Source: Lophium mytilinum (taxonomy: Eukaryota; Ascomycota; Dothideomycetes; Mytilinidiales; Mytilinidiaceae). Taken from it: DNA of 64,000 nucleotides. Where the stretch lies: NCBI GenBank assembly GCA_010093605.1, contig MU004181.1, positions 1,922,001-1,986,000 of the forward strand. The letters are read 5' to 3'. Shown one piece after another: positions 1-12,229 of this stretch; the stretch's first letter is position 1; each line of letters starts with the position of its first letter. Position numbers and translations under genes: made by a program. The notes below the pieces were generated by a model. It ran no database searches and was not told where the DNA came from. It saw only the letters and a list, made by a program, of their open reading frames with translations.

Positions 1-148
1 CCTTGGGACTGGGGTTCGCGGGCTTGAGCTCTGACTGTGGTTCAAAATAAATGGCCTTGTGCCCCTGGCGCTGCTTCGGTGATGTTCCAGCACACCTTTC
101 AATCATTGGGTCCCTTTACGTGACCTACATAATTCTCAAGAATCGTAG

Positions 149-1279
149 ATGGAGCAGAATATCGGCTTTATAGGTGACAGCCGCTGAAATTTGCTCGCTA
201 TAGATGGATCAAACTAATAGTATCAAAGGACTCGGAGCCATGGGCTATCCAATGGCTAAGAACATAAGAACCAAGATGAACCAACAATCAACTCTATGGG
301 TCTATGATGTACAGAAAGAGGCCTGCGAGAGATTTAAGCAAGAATTCATGGGTTATGGACCGATATCTATCGCGAACTCAGCAAAAGAAGTCGCCCAGAA
401 CGCTTTGACCATCGCCACGATTGTACCTGCGGGCCACCATGTCCGTCAAGTCTTTTTAGATGAATCAGATGGCGTAATAGCCGCGAAAAGATTGCCACAT
501 GACAAGGAGCGACTATATCTGGAGTGCAGCACCATTGACGTAGCGACGGCTCGAGATGTTGCGCAGAAGCTCGAGACCATGGGTATGGGGCGTTATGTTG
601 ACTGTCCGGTATCTGTACGTCTATGTCCCTCCGATGCTTGAACGTTATTTGATGATCTTCCTCTCGCAGGGCGGCGTGCCGGCAGCAGATTCTGGGACAC
701 TGTCGATGCTGGTAGGAGCCACGAAACCCGCTCCTGCAGAAGCTGAACAAGGTGTGGGTAAGCGATTGCAAGCTTTACTGCTATGGATGGGCGATGCGAA
801 GAAGCACTTCTACTGCGGTGGTGTAGGCTCAGGCTTGGCTGCAAAGATATGCAACAACTATCTGTCGTGTACGATCCTACTGGCTAACGCCGAAGCCATG
901 GCGACTGGCGTCAAGCTTGGTTTGGACCCGAAACTCTTGTATGAGGTCATTGCAAACTCCACGGGACAGAATTTCATGTGCGATCACGTCTGTCCCGTTC
1001 CCGGCGTCGTCCCTCATGCCCCGAGCAGCAACGGGTATAGACTGGGATTCAAGGCGCAGATGTTGTCCAAAGACGTCGGGCTAGGGGTTGAGGCTGCGAA
1101 GAGTGTTAATATTAAACCCTCTATTGGCGAAGCTGCTGTAGCCGTGTTTGATCAGGTTGGTAAGGATGAGCGATGTATCGTAAGTTTTGCTTGCTCAGGA
1201 TAGCATTGAAGCCCCTTCTGATGCTGTCTAGGACCGCGATGCATCTGTCGTGTATCGATTTCTTGGGGGGCCAGAATAG
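149..1279 (+). CDS. 3-hydroxyisobutyrate dehydrogenase-like oxidoreductase (copy A)
   Basis: Predicted NAD(P)-dependent beta-hydroxyacid dehydrogenase of 322 aa in four exons: 149-173, 229-614, 670-1179 and 1232-1279, all with GT-AG introns. The tiny first exon is needed to restore the Rossmann motif GFIGLGAMG; a later ATG at 204 lies in intron 1 and would lose it. The substrate motif CPVSGG spans the exon 2/3 junction. The catalytic lysine region reads GLAAKICNNY. The family oxidises 3-hydroxy acids or reduces semialdehydes; its role here is inferred to be reduction or oxidation of a cleavage product. It is paralogous to the gene at 17303-18354 but shares no intron position with it, so the pair is old. 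It converges on the C2H2 regulator, 218 bases away. Its promoter is cut by the window edge. Confidence 0.88.
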
Positions 1280-1497
1280 GCCATGTCTCGATAGCGGACG
1301 GCAGAAGTCCTGCAGGGCCCACAAGGTTGGAGGGCGAATCTTGAGGTCAGCTAGACGAGCCGACTGAGTGTTCAGAGTGCCTGAAGGCACGCTCGCTAGG
1401 ATTATTTCTAGTGCGGCCGCGGTAGGTCAACCGTAGATATACGGACAAAGAGTATGAAACAGTTTCCACAGTCGTCCGTGTCCAGTCCCCAGTTCTG

Positions 1498-4400
1498 TCA
1501 GCGAGCAAAGGTCGCTGAAGACCTTTCCCCAAAACCTCTAGCTTTCCTTGAGCTACTTTCGTAGACCTTTGCAAGATCCATCAGAAGGCGGCCCATTCTC
1601 GTAGTGATTCCCCAAACCCAGACCTAGGATTGGATTAGCTGAATGAACACTACGTGGACTAAACAGCGCGACATACGTCGGTCATCAATGAAGCCCAACT
1701 CTTTACAATAGCAGCTGCAAGCGAATCGTTCTCGCTGCACTCGATGTCCATTCCCTCAAGCGCTACTTTGACTTGTGAGATGATCTCGGCTTCCGCATGG
1801 GTAAGTGGAGTGTCGCTTGATTGATCCTCGAGACAGTGGATCCATTTTGAAAGCAGTAGAACTTGGCAACACTCATCAGTAAAGGTAAAGTAGATCGGCT
1901 TGAGCTGGGAACTTACCGCAGCCCCAGCCTGCGACAGCATGCTCGACGCTCCAACTTATCGCTGCCGTCTTCTGCACAAGCAGATAGCCCGCTTTTGACG
2001 GCACAGAGAATGCTTCACACATGTTCGCCATTGCCTTAATAATGAGAGGACTTCGCTCTTGCCTAGCAGCAACGAATCGTGTCAATAGTCTGACGTTCTC
2101 TTCCGGACTGTTGAGGAGGAGTACGATGCCATCAGGCATACTTGCATTAAGGAATAGTCGCGTATAGGCGACACGTAGCATAGCTTCGCAGTTTAGAAGT
2201 AGCGGCCCTTCAGGATTGTTCCACAGGGACTCGATGCCTTCTGGTCTAGCAAGTTGCAAGACTTCGCGACATCTTGCAAGCGTTGTCAAGGCATTTGAGA
2301 GCAATGTATTTGGCGCGACACCTGATAGATCAGAGAAAGGAGAGATATGTAAGTGGGTCAATTGGCTTAGGTTCCACGCGTACACGTTGACCGCGTGTGT
2401 GATGACAAGTGCAGTGAATCCCGACACATAATAGGGCGAATATTCGGAACTGTCGTTCGTCGTGCCTGCGAGCATGTCTTCCATCACGTCTCGTATGGTC
2501 TTTGTGGGTGATGATAGTTCGGAGTCTCGCAGGGCTCGCCACTCGTCAGCAGTTGAAGCATTCCATAGATTTTCCTCTTTGAGCACCTCGATCTCAAGGT
2601 CCTGCGTAATGCCGAGGCCGGGAGGAAGACCATACACGATCACGAGAAGGCTGCTGCAAATGAACCCAGCACACAGAAGCCGCTTAGTGGACTCGATTTG
2701 AATCCATTCCTGCCATTGAACTTCTCCGTACTGGCGACTTTTGGCTAACAGGGCAGATCGTCGAGATCGATGGTCCTTGGTCGTGTAAGTTCAGTTCATC
2801 AACAAGAAGTCAGCGTCACTCACCGTCGTAAATACTCCCAGCCTGTCAAGCTCCGACTTCATTATCCCACTGTTGCTACCAAGCGCAGCATATAGCAGCA
2901 GAAGAGTGCGCGCCTGCATGAACCACAGTGGCCTTAATTCCACCAGATGACTCGCTTCTTGCTCTTCCGTAGACAAACTATAGTTTGACTTGACCGGAGA
3001 TGGATAACCATGCCCTGCAAGCTCCGTCTCCAACATACTGGCACTCATTAAATATAGCTTCTGAGCTTTCTGACGATCAAGACGGTATAATGCTCCAATG
3101 CAACACATTGCAAAAATGAGAGGACTAGGCACTTCAGACACCAGGAGCGAAGGCAAATGAATGATAGGTAAATGCCGGTGGAAGCAATCCAGATAGCCAC
3201 TCAACAAGTGCTGCAGCTCTCGACGGTTTTTGAAAGGGAGTTGAAGCTCGCTCTTATCTAACCGTTGATAGGCATCAGCACAGACTGATTGAAATGCAGC
3301 GTCGTCCACCACAAGCTTGGGCGGGTTCTCGGACTTCTCCTTCAGAATCATTGGCATGCGTATTCGATCGGTCCTTTCGGTTCCAGTATCGCTGGTAGAG
3401 TCCGAGAATTGTCCCGAAGGCGAGCCATCCGTGGAGTTTGGTAGTCCAAAACTGTAGGAATCCGAGATATGATTGGGGTTGTCCATATTCCTGCGTCCGT
3501 TCAAGGCTTGATTCTCTTGCTGTGTGATTTGATGGAAAAAAATCTCATTACTGACTCCTCCGATCTCCATATCAACATCCATGAAATCGAATGAACGGAG
3601 CGTGTTCTGTGCATCGTCCGATGACATTGTTTGCGGGGTTGGTAATGGGAAGACCTCGTCATTCTGGACAGGTTGCAATGATGGAGCATCATCAGATAGT
3701 CGTTGGCGCTTATTGCGACCTTGTTCGGCTTCGAAAAGATCGACATGGCTTTCCCAGTGTGATAATGATCCAAGTGGTGACGGGATTAATAAGTCACTGA
3801 GGTTAAAGTCGAAATGCTGAGAGCTAGCTATCGGAGATAGCGGGTGGATGGGCGAAGACTGTCCTCGAATCCGTGCAAACATTGGGGATGTTGATGTGCA
3901 ATGGCTTTTCTCTGGCGATTTAGTTGTTGTATTATTCAGTACGGCGGCGTTGGCGGTGAGCAAGAAGGGAGATACTGAAGACGCACGCGACGTCACGATA
4001 GTCGGATCGTATCTGATTGTATTCGGGTCGCCCGAAAAGGTGGCTCTCCTTGAAACAGTCGGCGTCTCATTATGATTCGCTAGAGTCTCGTCATCTGGTA
4101 CAGCGAGGTCCCTAATACTGGATGCATCTCGGCCCGTCTGGTTAGGAATGGTGTGAAGGTGGATGACATCGCGATCTTGCCCAGAAGAAGTATTGATATC
4201 GCCAGCGCCTTGCTGCTGTTTGGGATCACTGGGATTGACTAGCGCGTTGTATAGGTCGGCGTGGATGGTTCTCTCATGCCTTTTGACGAGATCTCTTGAG
4301 AATGGAAATCAAATTAACTATACTGAGCCTGACAGGTATTTGCAGTGGAGACATACCTGCGAGCATAAGACCTGTTGCAGAACTGACATGGAAATGGTCT

Positions 4401-4589
4401 TTCCTTTGTATGTGAAAGCTCGTGGCGAGAGCAGTGTTCGCTCCTCTTGAAGGCCTTGGGACAATACGAGCATTTGAAGGCATGTGTCGGCTTGGATTGA
4501 TTGGCGTTGTTAGTGCTATTGTTGGGTGCTGCCCGGCTGTCAAGAGGCCTATTCTGTACCGGAAAGGAATGAACAGACATCTGCAGCAT
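1498..4589 (-). CDS. C2H2 zinc-finger regulator with fungal-specific TF domain (copy A)
   Basis: Transcription factor of about 957 aa. Exons on the minus strand: 4589-4357, 4294-2824, 2775-1917, 1861-1677 and 1623-1498. Two adjacent C2H2 fingers lie at residues 40-60 (C40, C43, H56, H60) and 68-89 (C68, C71, H84, H89); an intron splits finger 2. The contact helices read RSEHCSR and RRDLVKR, the ADR1/Msn2 type that reads G-rich sites. The middle region carries the fungal-specific TF domain (YLDCFHRHLPIIH). A short last exon (VWVWGIT) is confirmed by the paralog at 23939-26894. ATG 4589 is the first Met after an in-frame stop; an upstream exon is not excluded. A GCGGGG site lies 120 bases upstream, so self-regulation is possible. 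Confidence 0.87.
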
Positions 4590-4709
4590 GTTTGGAGGTA
4601 TCTCAGAAAGTTCGCAGTCTTCGTCGAGTGTACTGAAGATGGACCACGGATGGATTTGTAAGAGCTAGGTTGCGACAATCTGGCGATGGAAAGGATTCTT
4701 GCCAAAAAT

Positions 4710-4715
4710 GCGGGG
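4710..4715. promoter_or_regulatory. GCGGGG site upstream of C2H2 regulator A
   Basis: GCGGGG matches the GNGGGG site predicted from the finger contacts of both cluster C2H2 proteins. It lies about 120 bases before the regulator's ATG. Binding is inferred, not shown. Confidence 0.4.
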
Positions 4716-6252
4716 TCCCGTCCGAGCCAGGGGCTGCCATGACTTGCCACCAAGCATACCTAGACACGGCAAGGAAAGACGGTCAAATCACACGCCACTC
4801 AGCAGTAATGCGTTCACGCACGTGCCGCCAGCCACTCCCTTAGTGCCAGCCATCCCATTGCATTTGCCGGTCGCGAAGTCTATTGCACGGACCTGGGTAT
4901 CCAATCCTTGAATTGACTCGGCAGCTGTGCCATGATCACTCATCCTCCAGTTGCTGGTTATGATTTGGTGAAAAGTTGAATGCTTTGACTGCTTCACAGC
5001 ATCAGCGGCCTCCTCCTCGACGGCGCTTCACAGCCTCTGTGCTATAGCTCTACAGTAAGTATCTAGAAGAGATCAACCTCATAGATTAATTGCATGGCAA
5101 CATTCACTCACATCCTCCTGGTAACACGCAGAACTGGTTGGGGATCTTGCTTTTACCATATATTACCCTAAAACTGCCCTGCCTGAGCTAGTCAAGATGG
5201 GGAGTGGGAAAACGAGAAAGCATGGAGACCCTGAGAAGTTTTCAAGAATTCCCAGGAGAAGAAACACCCATCATCTCTTCGAATAATCTCTCCAGTGCCT
5301 GGGGTTTGATTGCATCCTGAAAAGCTAGCGCACACATTATCAGTCACTCGTTTCCGACTGTTCCAGATCCAACTCCATGTCTCTAAATCAGTATCAACAC
5401 AGCCCATGCCTTGTCCCTCCCCCTGTCACTTCAGGTAGCCCATATGCGGCAAATCGAGACATCCCAAAAGTTGGGCGGCCAAAATCGATGCTGAGAGAGC
5501 AAGGTCAGATATTCATCCCCGTTGGTGCTTATGAGCTAGGGGTTGTGTCTTTTCAGCTCCAATGGTGAAAATGTTCATGCATTCGTGTTGGTTGACTGTC
5601 TCGTTATTATATCTGAACATATAGTCATCTTCAGCAACCTCCCGCTCAGGTTGCAATAAGTTGACTAGTTTATTTAGCGATTTAACCACTCTTGAGCAGT
5701 CCGAGTGTAACTAACTGTGAGCTAGAGATTCTCTCTTCACGTAGCCCATCCTGCTGTAAAGATGGATCCCGAAGTGGGGCTGTGATAATATTTAGGGAAA
5801 TTTATCATGATGTAAGGATGAAGCAAAGAGAACTCGACGATGATCTTTCCATAGGACATCCTAGAATTTTTATGCGGCATTCGTTCGTCGTCTTCGAGAA
5901 TGACACGCAAGGTGCTGTTGCCGAGGGTGTCAGAAGTCGCCGGATAAAGGCAGAGAAAAGAGATCGATATGTTATTTCTGACCTTATAGATACCGAACAC
6001 CCGTATGGCACTGATAAGGCCCACTTCACTGTTCTTTCTCGGTCGGCTAAGAGCTGGAGCTATATCGTTGGGAGCCTCTAGATAATAGGAGATCCCAATC
6101 TCCTGTAGTTGCTGCCTGCCCTCTCTCACGTCAAAATGCCGACATTGGCCAATCATTTTAGGACGATTTTGGGGATGAAGGCCAGTCTCTGCCAAGCCTA
6201 TTTACCCCATGAAGTGAAGTGAGGGGCCCCTTAGCGAGGGGCTTCCCCCTTA
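4716..6252. other. Intergenic region between C2H2 regulator A and the SDR
   Basis: About 1.5 kb with no ORF that resembles a known protein. Open frames on both strands at 5692-6195 overlap each other and have no recognisable domain, so I leave them out. The right end is G/C-tract rich (GGGGCCCC at 6223-6230) and leads into the palindromic site at 6253. Confidence 0.5.
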
Positions 6253-6265
6253 CCCCACAGTGGGG
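6253..6265. promoter_or_regulatory. Perfect palindromic CCCCAC/GTGGGG site before the SDR
   Basis: CCCCACAGTGGGG is a perfect inverted repeat with 6-bp arms around one base, 190 bases upstream of the SDR ATG. Each arm is the predicted target of the C2H2 regulators. A TACCCCAT half-like site lies at 6203-6210. Confidence 0.5.
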
Positions 6266-6455
6266 TTTTAAACAGATTTACACGGCAAGACCAAATCTGG
6301 GGTGCTATTCTCCAGTCATGAACATCATTTCCAATGCCGCGCATCAAAAGTAGTGACTCGCTTAAGACTATAAGGGTTGAGGGCGTTGATGGCGGGGAGA
6401 ATTTTGTCCTGTGAGCTGGTGGCCAATCCTGTTCGACAATCTCTGTTTTGGAAAC

Positions 6456-7469
6456 ATGACAACCTACAACCTTAAGAATGCTGAGTTCGAGGCGTTGAAG
6501 GGGAAAGTCATTTTGATCACTGGAGCTGCGACTGGCATTGGAAGAGCTACGGTGGAGCTTGCACATAGTATGTCTTCACAAGCTGCTGCGCCAAAGCTAT
6601 ATACTGATACACCGGCAGAGTATGGGGCAACCGTTGCGATTGGAGATTGGAATGAAACAGAAGGCGCGAAACTTGTGGCCAGTTTGAAAGAGTGTGTTCT
6701 TCCTATTACTGACATTGCTTTTAGCTGATGTTGTGATATGTAGGCGCGTATTGTTCCGTAAATGCGACGTCACCAAGTGGTCGGACGTACTTGCACTCTT
6801 CGAGGAGACCCGCAAGACTTTCGGTATCATCCATGCGGTTCTTTCCAACGCTGGCGTCAACCAAGAAGACCTCCTTCTTGACCACTTCGATCTCAAGACT
6901 GGAGAGCTTCTCGCCCCAGATCGTAAAGTTCTCGATATCAATCTGACAGGGACACTTTACGTGGTCAAGTGTGCAGTACATTATTTCAGACAGTGGCCGG
7001 AAACACGAACCCAGATCGTGATGACTGGTTCTGCAGCCAGTTATATCGATACCCCCCCGCTTCACATTTACTGTGCTTCAAAGGCCGGGGTGCTGGGACT
7101 AATGCGCTCATTGAGGACACAGCTCGTCAAGGAAAACATCACCATCAACATGGTTGCGCCGTGGATGACTAGTAAGTTTCATATAGAACTGAGCCGCTTC
7201 CAAGCTGACTGCTATACTATGTAGTAACACCTATGCTGTTGCAAGAGATAGTCGATATGTGGGGAGATTTACCAGCCAACCGGCCTACTGGTGTTGGAAG
7301 AGCGATACTTCTACCAATAGTACGTCCAGAAGTGAATGGGAAGTCTTTCTTTGTGGCCGGCCACGAGATTGTGGATTTTGAAGACAAGCTTCATGATACG
7401 CAGCCGCAATGGATGGGGCAAAGCCTGAGTAAAGCCGTCGATGAAGGGCAACGGCGTCTTATTCCGTGA
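6456..7469 (+). CDS. Short-chain dehydrogenase/reductase
   Basis: Classical SDR of 285 aa in four exons: 6456-6567, 6619-6691, 6744-7171 and 7225-7469. It shows the cofactor motif TGAATGIG near residue 20, the catalytic Ser in MTGSAAS and the YCASK active-site pair. The acidic residue after beta-2 (GDWNE) favours NAD(H). Resembles fungal 15-hydroxyprostaglandin-dehydrogenase-like SDRs; the substrate is unknown. Likely oxidises an alcohol or reduces a ketone made by the cluster P450s. It is transcribed toward the P450 at 7776-9386; the 306-base convergent gap between them holds nothing I recognise and no GNGGGG site. Confidence 0.88.
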
Positions 7470-7775
7470 AAGCCAGCTGTGCTGGGACTGATTATGGTTC
7501 TGATTCCTTGTGGTAGCTCACACAGCACGTGCTCATTTAGATGTCTGATGCTGTGAAAAAGTCGAATGTTGCTGCGTTGTAGAAATCTTTGGAACTAGAA
7601 ATATGAGGATTAAGATGCTCTGTCCAAAAACTAGAACTTCTGTGCGCCCGTTGAGATTATAAGGCACCATCTACAGGAGAGATGTCTGTAAGAGTTGAAG
7701 ACTGTATGTTCATAGTATGACAGCCAAAAGCCTTCGCATGGTAGAAGAATTGAGACAGATGGACTAGGATTTTGA

Positions 7776-9386
7776 CTAGTATTTGGTGTTTACGGCCTCA
7801 AGACAATCCCGCTCAATCAGCGCAGCGTGCTTCTCACTCCTGACTCTCACTTTCACAGCAAATGGCGCCTCATTCTTCGTTATTTGGGGAATTGTCATGG
7901 TATCGATCGGGTGATTCTGTTTGAAAGTCAGTGAGACCGCTTTTGAGCTAGCCTTGGTGTTATGCAGCATTGGGAATTGATGGCTAGATCGTACCTTGTC
8001 TTCGTCAAACTCAAAGCAATACAGCAGCCTTGCAATTGCGATCCAAACGTTCATTTCGCCGACCTTCCAGCCGACGCACACTCGTCGACCGGGGCCGAAT
8101 GCCCAGTGGCCTTTCAATGCGTTAGTGAGATGCTCGTTCATGAATCGCTCCGGCCAGAAGCGCTCTGGCTGCTCGTATTCTTTCTCGTTAAGTGCTATAG
8201 CCCACGCATTCCAGGTGAAAATGGTCCCAGCTGGAAAACGATAGCCTTCGTATTCGTCATCACGGACGAGCGATGTTGGTGCCCCAATCTCAGCAATATT
8301 CGGGCGCCAGCGAAATCCCTCTTTCACAACGGCGGTGATATACGGAAGAGCCTCCCGATCGTCCCATCCCGGGAGACGTTCAGCGTTCGCACCGCAAACT
8401 GCATCCAGCTGAGCGCGCGCTCTGGCAGGCCAATCTGGGTATGTTGCTGCGCCTGCGATGATCTGCCCAATACTGACGCGGGACGTATCTGAGCCAGCTT
8501 CCATGAGCGTCCCAAGAAGGAAGAGCTGCTGCGTTTCGGAAAACTTTGTCTCTGCCTCTTGTTGCTTCAAGAAATCCACGGCAAAGCATGGTTTTTGCGT
8601 CCCTGCGTTGATGCGAGCGTGGACTGCATCGAGCTCTCTTTTGTATACTTTTTCCGTCATGCGAAAGACTTTCTCGCCTCGCGGTCGCCACCACTGCAGG
8701 CGTTTAGGAAGTTTGTTGAAGATATTGAATCCGTCTACGAGGTTCACGCCCGGCTGCTGATTCTCCAAGAAGAGCTCGATTGTCTCGAAGAGCTCGCGAG
8801 TTTGCTCTGAGTCCAGATCCGTGCGAGTCCCAAAAACCACCGACATAATAACTGAGTTTGCAAAGCGGCCATTGGCGATATACCACTTGCCTGGATGGTG
8901 CAGGTAATCGTAGAGAAGGTGGCGAGATTCGAGGTCTTGGTACGGCTTAAAGATGTCCTGCGACCTACCCGCAAGGATGTTATGCATGATCTTGCGGAGG
9001 GCACGCCACCGGTCATCGTATGGCATGAGCACAATGCGTGAATCGCCTGACATGATACTCTGCGTCATGGGAAACGGGGGCCGGGAGCAGTAAATCGCTG
9101 CTCTACGCTCCAAAAGATCATTGACCACACGTGACGAGTTCAAAAAGACCCAGGTATTGCCACCAAAACTGCAGGTAAACATCTCTCCATACTTTTCAGC
9201 AAGCTTCTTTGCCCATGGTCCCTGCTGCACCAGAGGGATCTGAAATGTGTTACCAAATACTGGAACTCCGGGTACACGAGGCGGGAGCTTGTATTTTCGT
9301 GCCTTTAGATGGGATTGGAGGATACCGTAAGCAAGGAATAGGACTGGAGTGCCGAAAAGAAGCAGGAGGAAGAGAAAGCTATCCAT
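7776..9386 (-). CDS. Cytochrome P450 monooxygenase (A)
   Basis: Microsomal P450 with an N-terminal membrane anchor (residues about 3-25), proline hinge PPRVPGVPVFGN, I-helix EAGSDTS, ExxR motif in KEGFRWRP and heme-binding FGPGRRVCVG. The frame is open across the whole span (536 aa), but 7917-7994 has perfect intron signals: GTACG donor, CACTGAC branch-like sequence and ACAG acceptor. It is 78 bases and in frame, so the mature protein is probably 510 aa, which fits P450 alignment better. It resembles fungal families related to O-methylsterigmatocystin oxidoreductase and the patulin-pathway P450s, a loose similarity only. The substrate is presumably aromatic. It is divergent from the esterase at 9849, sharing a promoter gap with several CCCCNC sites. 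Confidence 0.9.
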   Translation of the reverse strand: MDSFLFLLLLFGTPVLFLAYGILQSHLKARKYKLPPRVPGVPVFGNTFQIPLVQQGPWAKKLAEKYGEMFTCSFGGNTWVFLNSSRVVNDLLERRAAIYCSRPPFPMTQSIMSGDSRIVLMPYDDRWRALRKIMHNILAGRSQDIFKPYQDLESRHLLYDYLHHPGKWYIANGRFANSVIMSVVFGTRTDLDSEQTRELFETIELFLENQQPGVNLVDGFNIFNKLPKRLQWWRPRGEKVFRMTEKVYKRELDAVHARINAGTQKPCFAVDFLKQQEAETKFSETQQLFLLGTLMEAGSDTSRVSIGQIIAGAATYPDWPARARAQLDAVCGANAERLPGWDDREALPYITAVVKEGFRWRPNIAEIGAPTSLVRDDEYEGYRFPAGTIFTWNAWAIALNEKEYEQPERFWPERFMNEHLTNALKGHWAFGPGRRVCVGWKVGEMNVWIAIARLLYCFEFDEDKVRSSHQFPMLHNTKASSKAVSLTFKQNHPIDTMTIPQITKNEAPFAVKVRVRSEKHAALIERDCLEAVNTKY

Positions 9387-9537
9387 GATGCAGATTGTGA
9401 ATGCACGTCAATGATTGCGGGTCTTATTGCTGCAAACTGCCTATGAGAGGTTGGTGGTCGTAGATAGAATGCAAAAGCTGGAGCGCCGCTGAGGCATTTG
9501 AGATTCTGTTAGGGTCTTGAAAAGACTCCAGGAGTAG

Positions 9538-9614
9538 CCCCACCTTACCCCAATGTGGTAGTTGGTGAGTTGTTGACCCATGGAGTAGGCTGCGGGGTCC
9601 CCCCATTCCCCCTC
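9538..9614. promoter_or_regulatory. Site cluster CCCCAC / GCGGGG / CCCCTC between P450 A and esterase A
   Basis: CCCCAC at 9538, the near-palindrome TACCCCAATGTGGTA at 9546-9560, GCGGGG at 9592 and CCCCTC at 9609 (within CCCCCTCATTGGG) sit in the divergent promoter gap. They match the predicted GNGGGG target and could serve both genes. Confidence 0.45.
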
Positions 9615-9848
9615 ATTGGGCGTAACCTAACCTAATAGGTGGTCGGTTCGAATTCCCGGAACGCCCGCGCTGTCGTTGGCGAGTGGCGCGGAGAGAGAAG
9701 TATAGCCAGACAAGCTGCTCACGGCTTACCACGTTCGGGGCCAGCTACTAGCACGGTCATTTTGGTATTCGTAAACGACGTCCCTCTGTGTATTTGGCCT
9801 TGTCGCCCCCTCGTCGATCGTAAAACCTGGCCCGTCCTGAATGGAAAC

Positions 9849-11765
9849 ATGGAAATCCTTCTCAGTCATCGCGACATAGGCACTATCAAAGGGATCAGAT
9901 CAGCCGGCGTAGCCCAATTCCTAGGGGTCAAGTATGCGGCGCTTGCTGATCGTCTCGCTCCTCCAACTCTAGTGACCAGCTATGCGGCCGATCCAATCGA
10001 CGCGACGACATATGGGTGCGTAACAAGCCTCCTACAGCGTTTCATGGCAGCTTGACTGACCATTACAGTCCTAGTGCAGTGTCTCCACCAATGGGATGCG
10101 ATATGGAGTTTGGCATCATCCAGCACTCGTTGCCCAAACCTCAACAGCTACCATCGTCAGATCTTGACTGTCTAAACCTAAATATCACTGTGCCGCTCGA
10201 TAGCTCAGGTGAAATACATACTGCAGGCAAATTACCTGTGTTTGTCTTCATCCATGGCGGTGGTTTTGGTATTGGAGCAAATTGGTGGCCGCAGTATGAT
10301 GCCGCCGAACTTGTGCGCCTATCCAAGGCTAAGGGGAAGCCGGTTATTGGAATCAATATCAAGTAAGATCACCGTTTAGCTCAACTCAAGCCTTTAGCCT
10401 ACATCTTTGCCGAGAGTACCATCTGAACAGACATGCAGCTACCGTCTTGGTGCGCTAGGGTTCCTCACATCGAAAGAGCTTCGTCAGGCTGGATATCCGG
10501 GCAATAACGGCCTCCGTGACCAGAGGGCTGCACTGCAATGGATCAGGAAATTCATTGGAGTGTACGGAGGGTCCTCAGATGAAATAACAGTTGTTGGCGA
10601 AAGTGCCGGAGCTTGTAAGCGACCTTTTTGCTGCTTCAGAGTGTGTGAAATTCTAATCATTGTGCTCTACCAGTCTCCGCGACCATGCTCCTACAATCCA
10701 AAGAACCTTTGATGAAACGTACTGCTGCGTTTGGGGGATCACCACTTCTGTTCAAACCTCTCCCACTGCCGGTCACCGAGTTCGCGTATGAGAGTGTTCT
10801 TCAAGCTTTAGGACTTGTCGACAAGTCGCCAGAGTCTCGTATCCAAGCTCTTTTAGAAATACCAACGGATGAGCTGTGGCAGAAAATTCCACCCGCAATC
10901 CCGATGATGCCCTTCATGGACGACGATATCGTGACTGCCGAACCGACCTTCGCCATGTTTTATGGTCCGCTCGATCGTACCGAGCTAGCCTTTCCAGGAC
11001 TCAAGTGGTGCGAGGGCCTCATGGTGGGAGACTGTCAGTTTGATGTAACTGACCCTTCCCTTCCTCTCGACTTCCAAACATGAGATTTCAAATCTCAGGT
11101 GTCTGTTTTCAGATAGTACTAACACGCAAGCCATATAGGGAAATGTCTTTGGCCACATCGGCCTCCACGATCGCAAGACCGGCATAGCTACCGCCTTCAT
11201 AAGGTCGGTCGAGGCCACACTGAAATCTAATTCGACAGCAACGTCCGCTATTCTGGAGGCATACCAAATAAGGACGGATACGAGCGACGACGACGCACTG
11301 AACTCCATCTTGCAATTCGCAAGCGACATCACGTTCTACGCGCCAGCAATCACCATCGCCGCGTATTGGCCCTCCACCAGGAACTCCAAATCGTACCTGT
11401 TCCACTTCAATGAACCAAATCCGTGGGATGGTCTATACAAAGGCAAGGCGTCGCATGTTCTAGATGTGGCATACCTGTTCCAGAACTTCGCGAAGCATTT
11501 GACCGACGATCAGAAGGCCGTTGGTCGCGCTCTTGGTTCGGATTTCATAGAATTTGTGAATGGAGGTTCACCGTGGCAACCCGTTTCGGCTGGAAAGATG
11601 TGTGCTAGGGTTTATGGCCCCAGCGACGCAAAGGAGACTGCTAAGCTGGTTGATTCAAGCGACACGGTGGAGTCGGGGAGGAACAGAAAGATTCACGACC
11701 TTGCCAGCCTTGTTGGCTGTGATGCTCTTGCAGAAGTCTATATTAAGTTCTTCCAGGGAACGTAA
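9849..11765 (+). CDS. Type-B carboxylesterase/lipase (A)
   Basis: Carboxylesterase of 544 aa in five exons: 9849-10015, 10069-10362, 10439-10614, 10674-11044 and 11139-11765. The oxyanion-hole motif HGGGFGIG and the nucleophile motif GESAGA are intact; a C-terminal His in KASHVLDV is the likely catalytic base. No signal peptide is seen, so it is probably intracellular. ATG 9849 is chosen because an ATG at 9841 soon stops. The family hydrolyses carboxylic esters; here it may free a phenolic acid or alcohol. The introns after the TYG codon and in GDCQFD|G match positions in the esterase at 34280-36057, so the two are paralogs. Confidence 0.88.
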
Positions 11766-12229
11766 TGCGAAGCGCTACTCTTGTCATGGGCTCCAGACAG
11801 CCTATTTTGCTGGACTATAAATCGTCGAACGAGATCGGATGAAACAAGCTCCTTCACAAAAGCCGTCTGTAGACTATATCTACTTGCTTCTCAACAGAGT
11901 TCTTTACTTCGTTCCCGCCGTTTTATAATATGCCTTCCAAATCATCCAATTCTAGATTCATATGGCCAATACCGCGCCAAAATTGCGTTAGTCACAATAA
12001 GATTTTGCACATGCTGTATCCCGTGTGGCGGGGAAGGCACCGGCAAACAATCAATACTGGATCGATGAGTCGGTAAATATGGTCGACTGCATGGTTAAAG
12101 ATATGATATTTGACTCAGTCTCCGAGTTTGGATTTACACGGGAACAGACACGCAGCGTCACGGGACGTTACACAGCCAACGAACGTAACTCCTAATATAC
12201 TGTAACTGATCTCAAAAGATGTTTACTAC
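11766..12229. other. Convergent 3' gap
   Basis: 464 bases between two converging genes. No coding signal. It holds the only GNGGGG match in the five convergent gaps of the cluster (GCGGGG at 12028-12033). Confidence 0.5.

Noticed and set aside
204-641. ATG at 204 as the start of dehydrogenase A
   Set aside because: It lies inside intron 1; using the 149 exon restores the Rossmann GFIGLGAMG motif.
5692-6195. Overlapping open frames on both strands (about 130-150 aa)
   Set aside because: No recognisable domain, opposite frames overlap, and no supporting splice or family pattern.
9641-9656. GGTTCGAATTCC resembles a tRNA B box
   Set aside because: The flanking bases do not form a T-arm stem and no A box or acceptor stem is found upstream.
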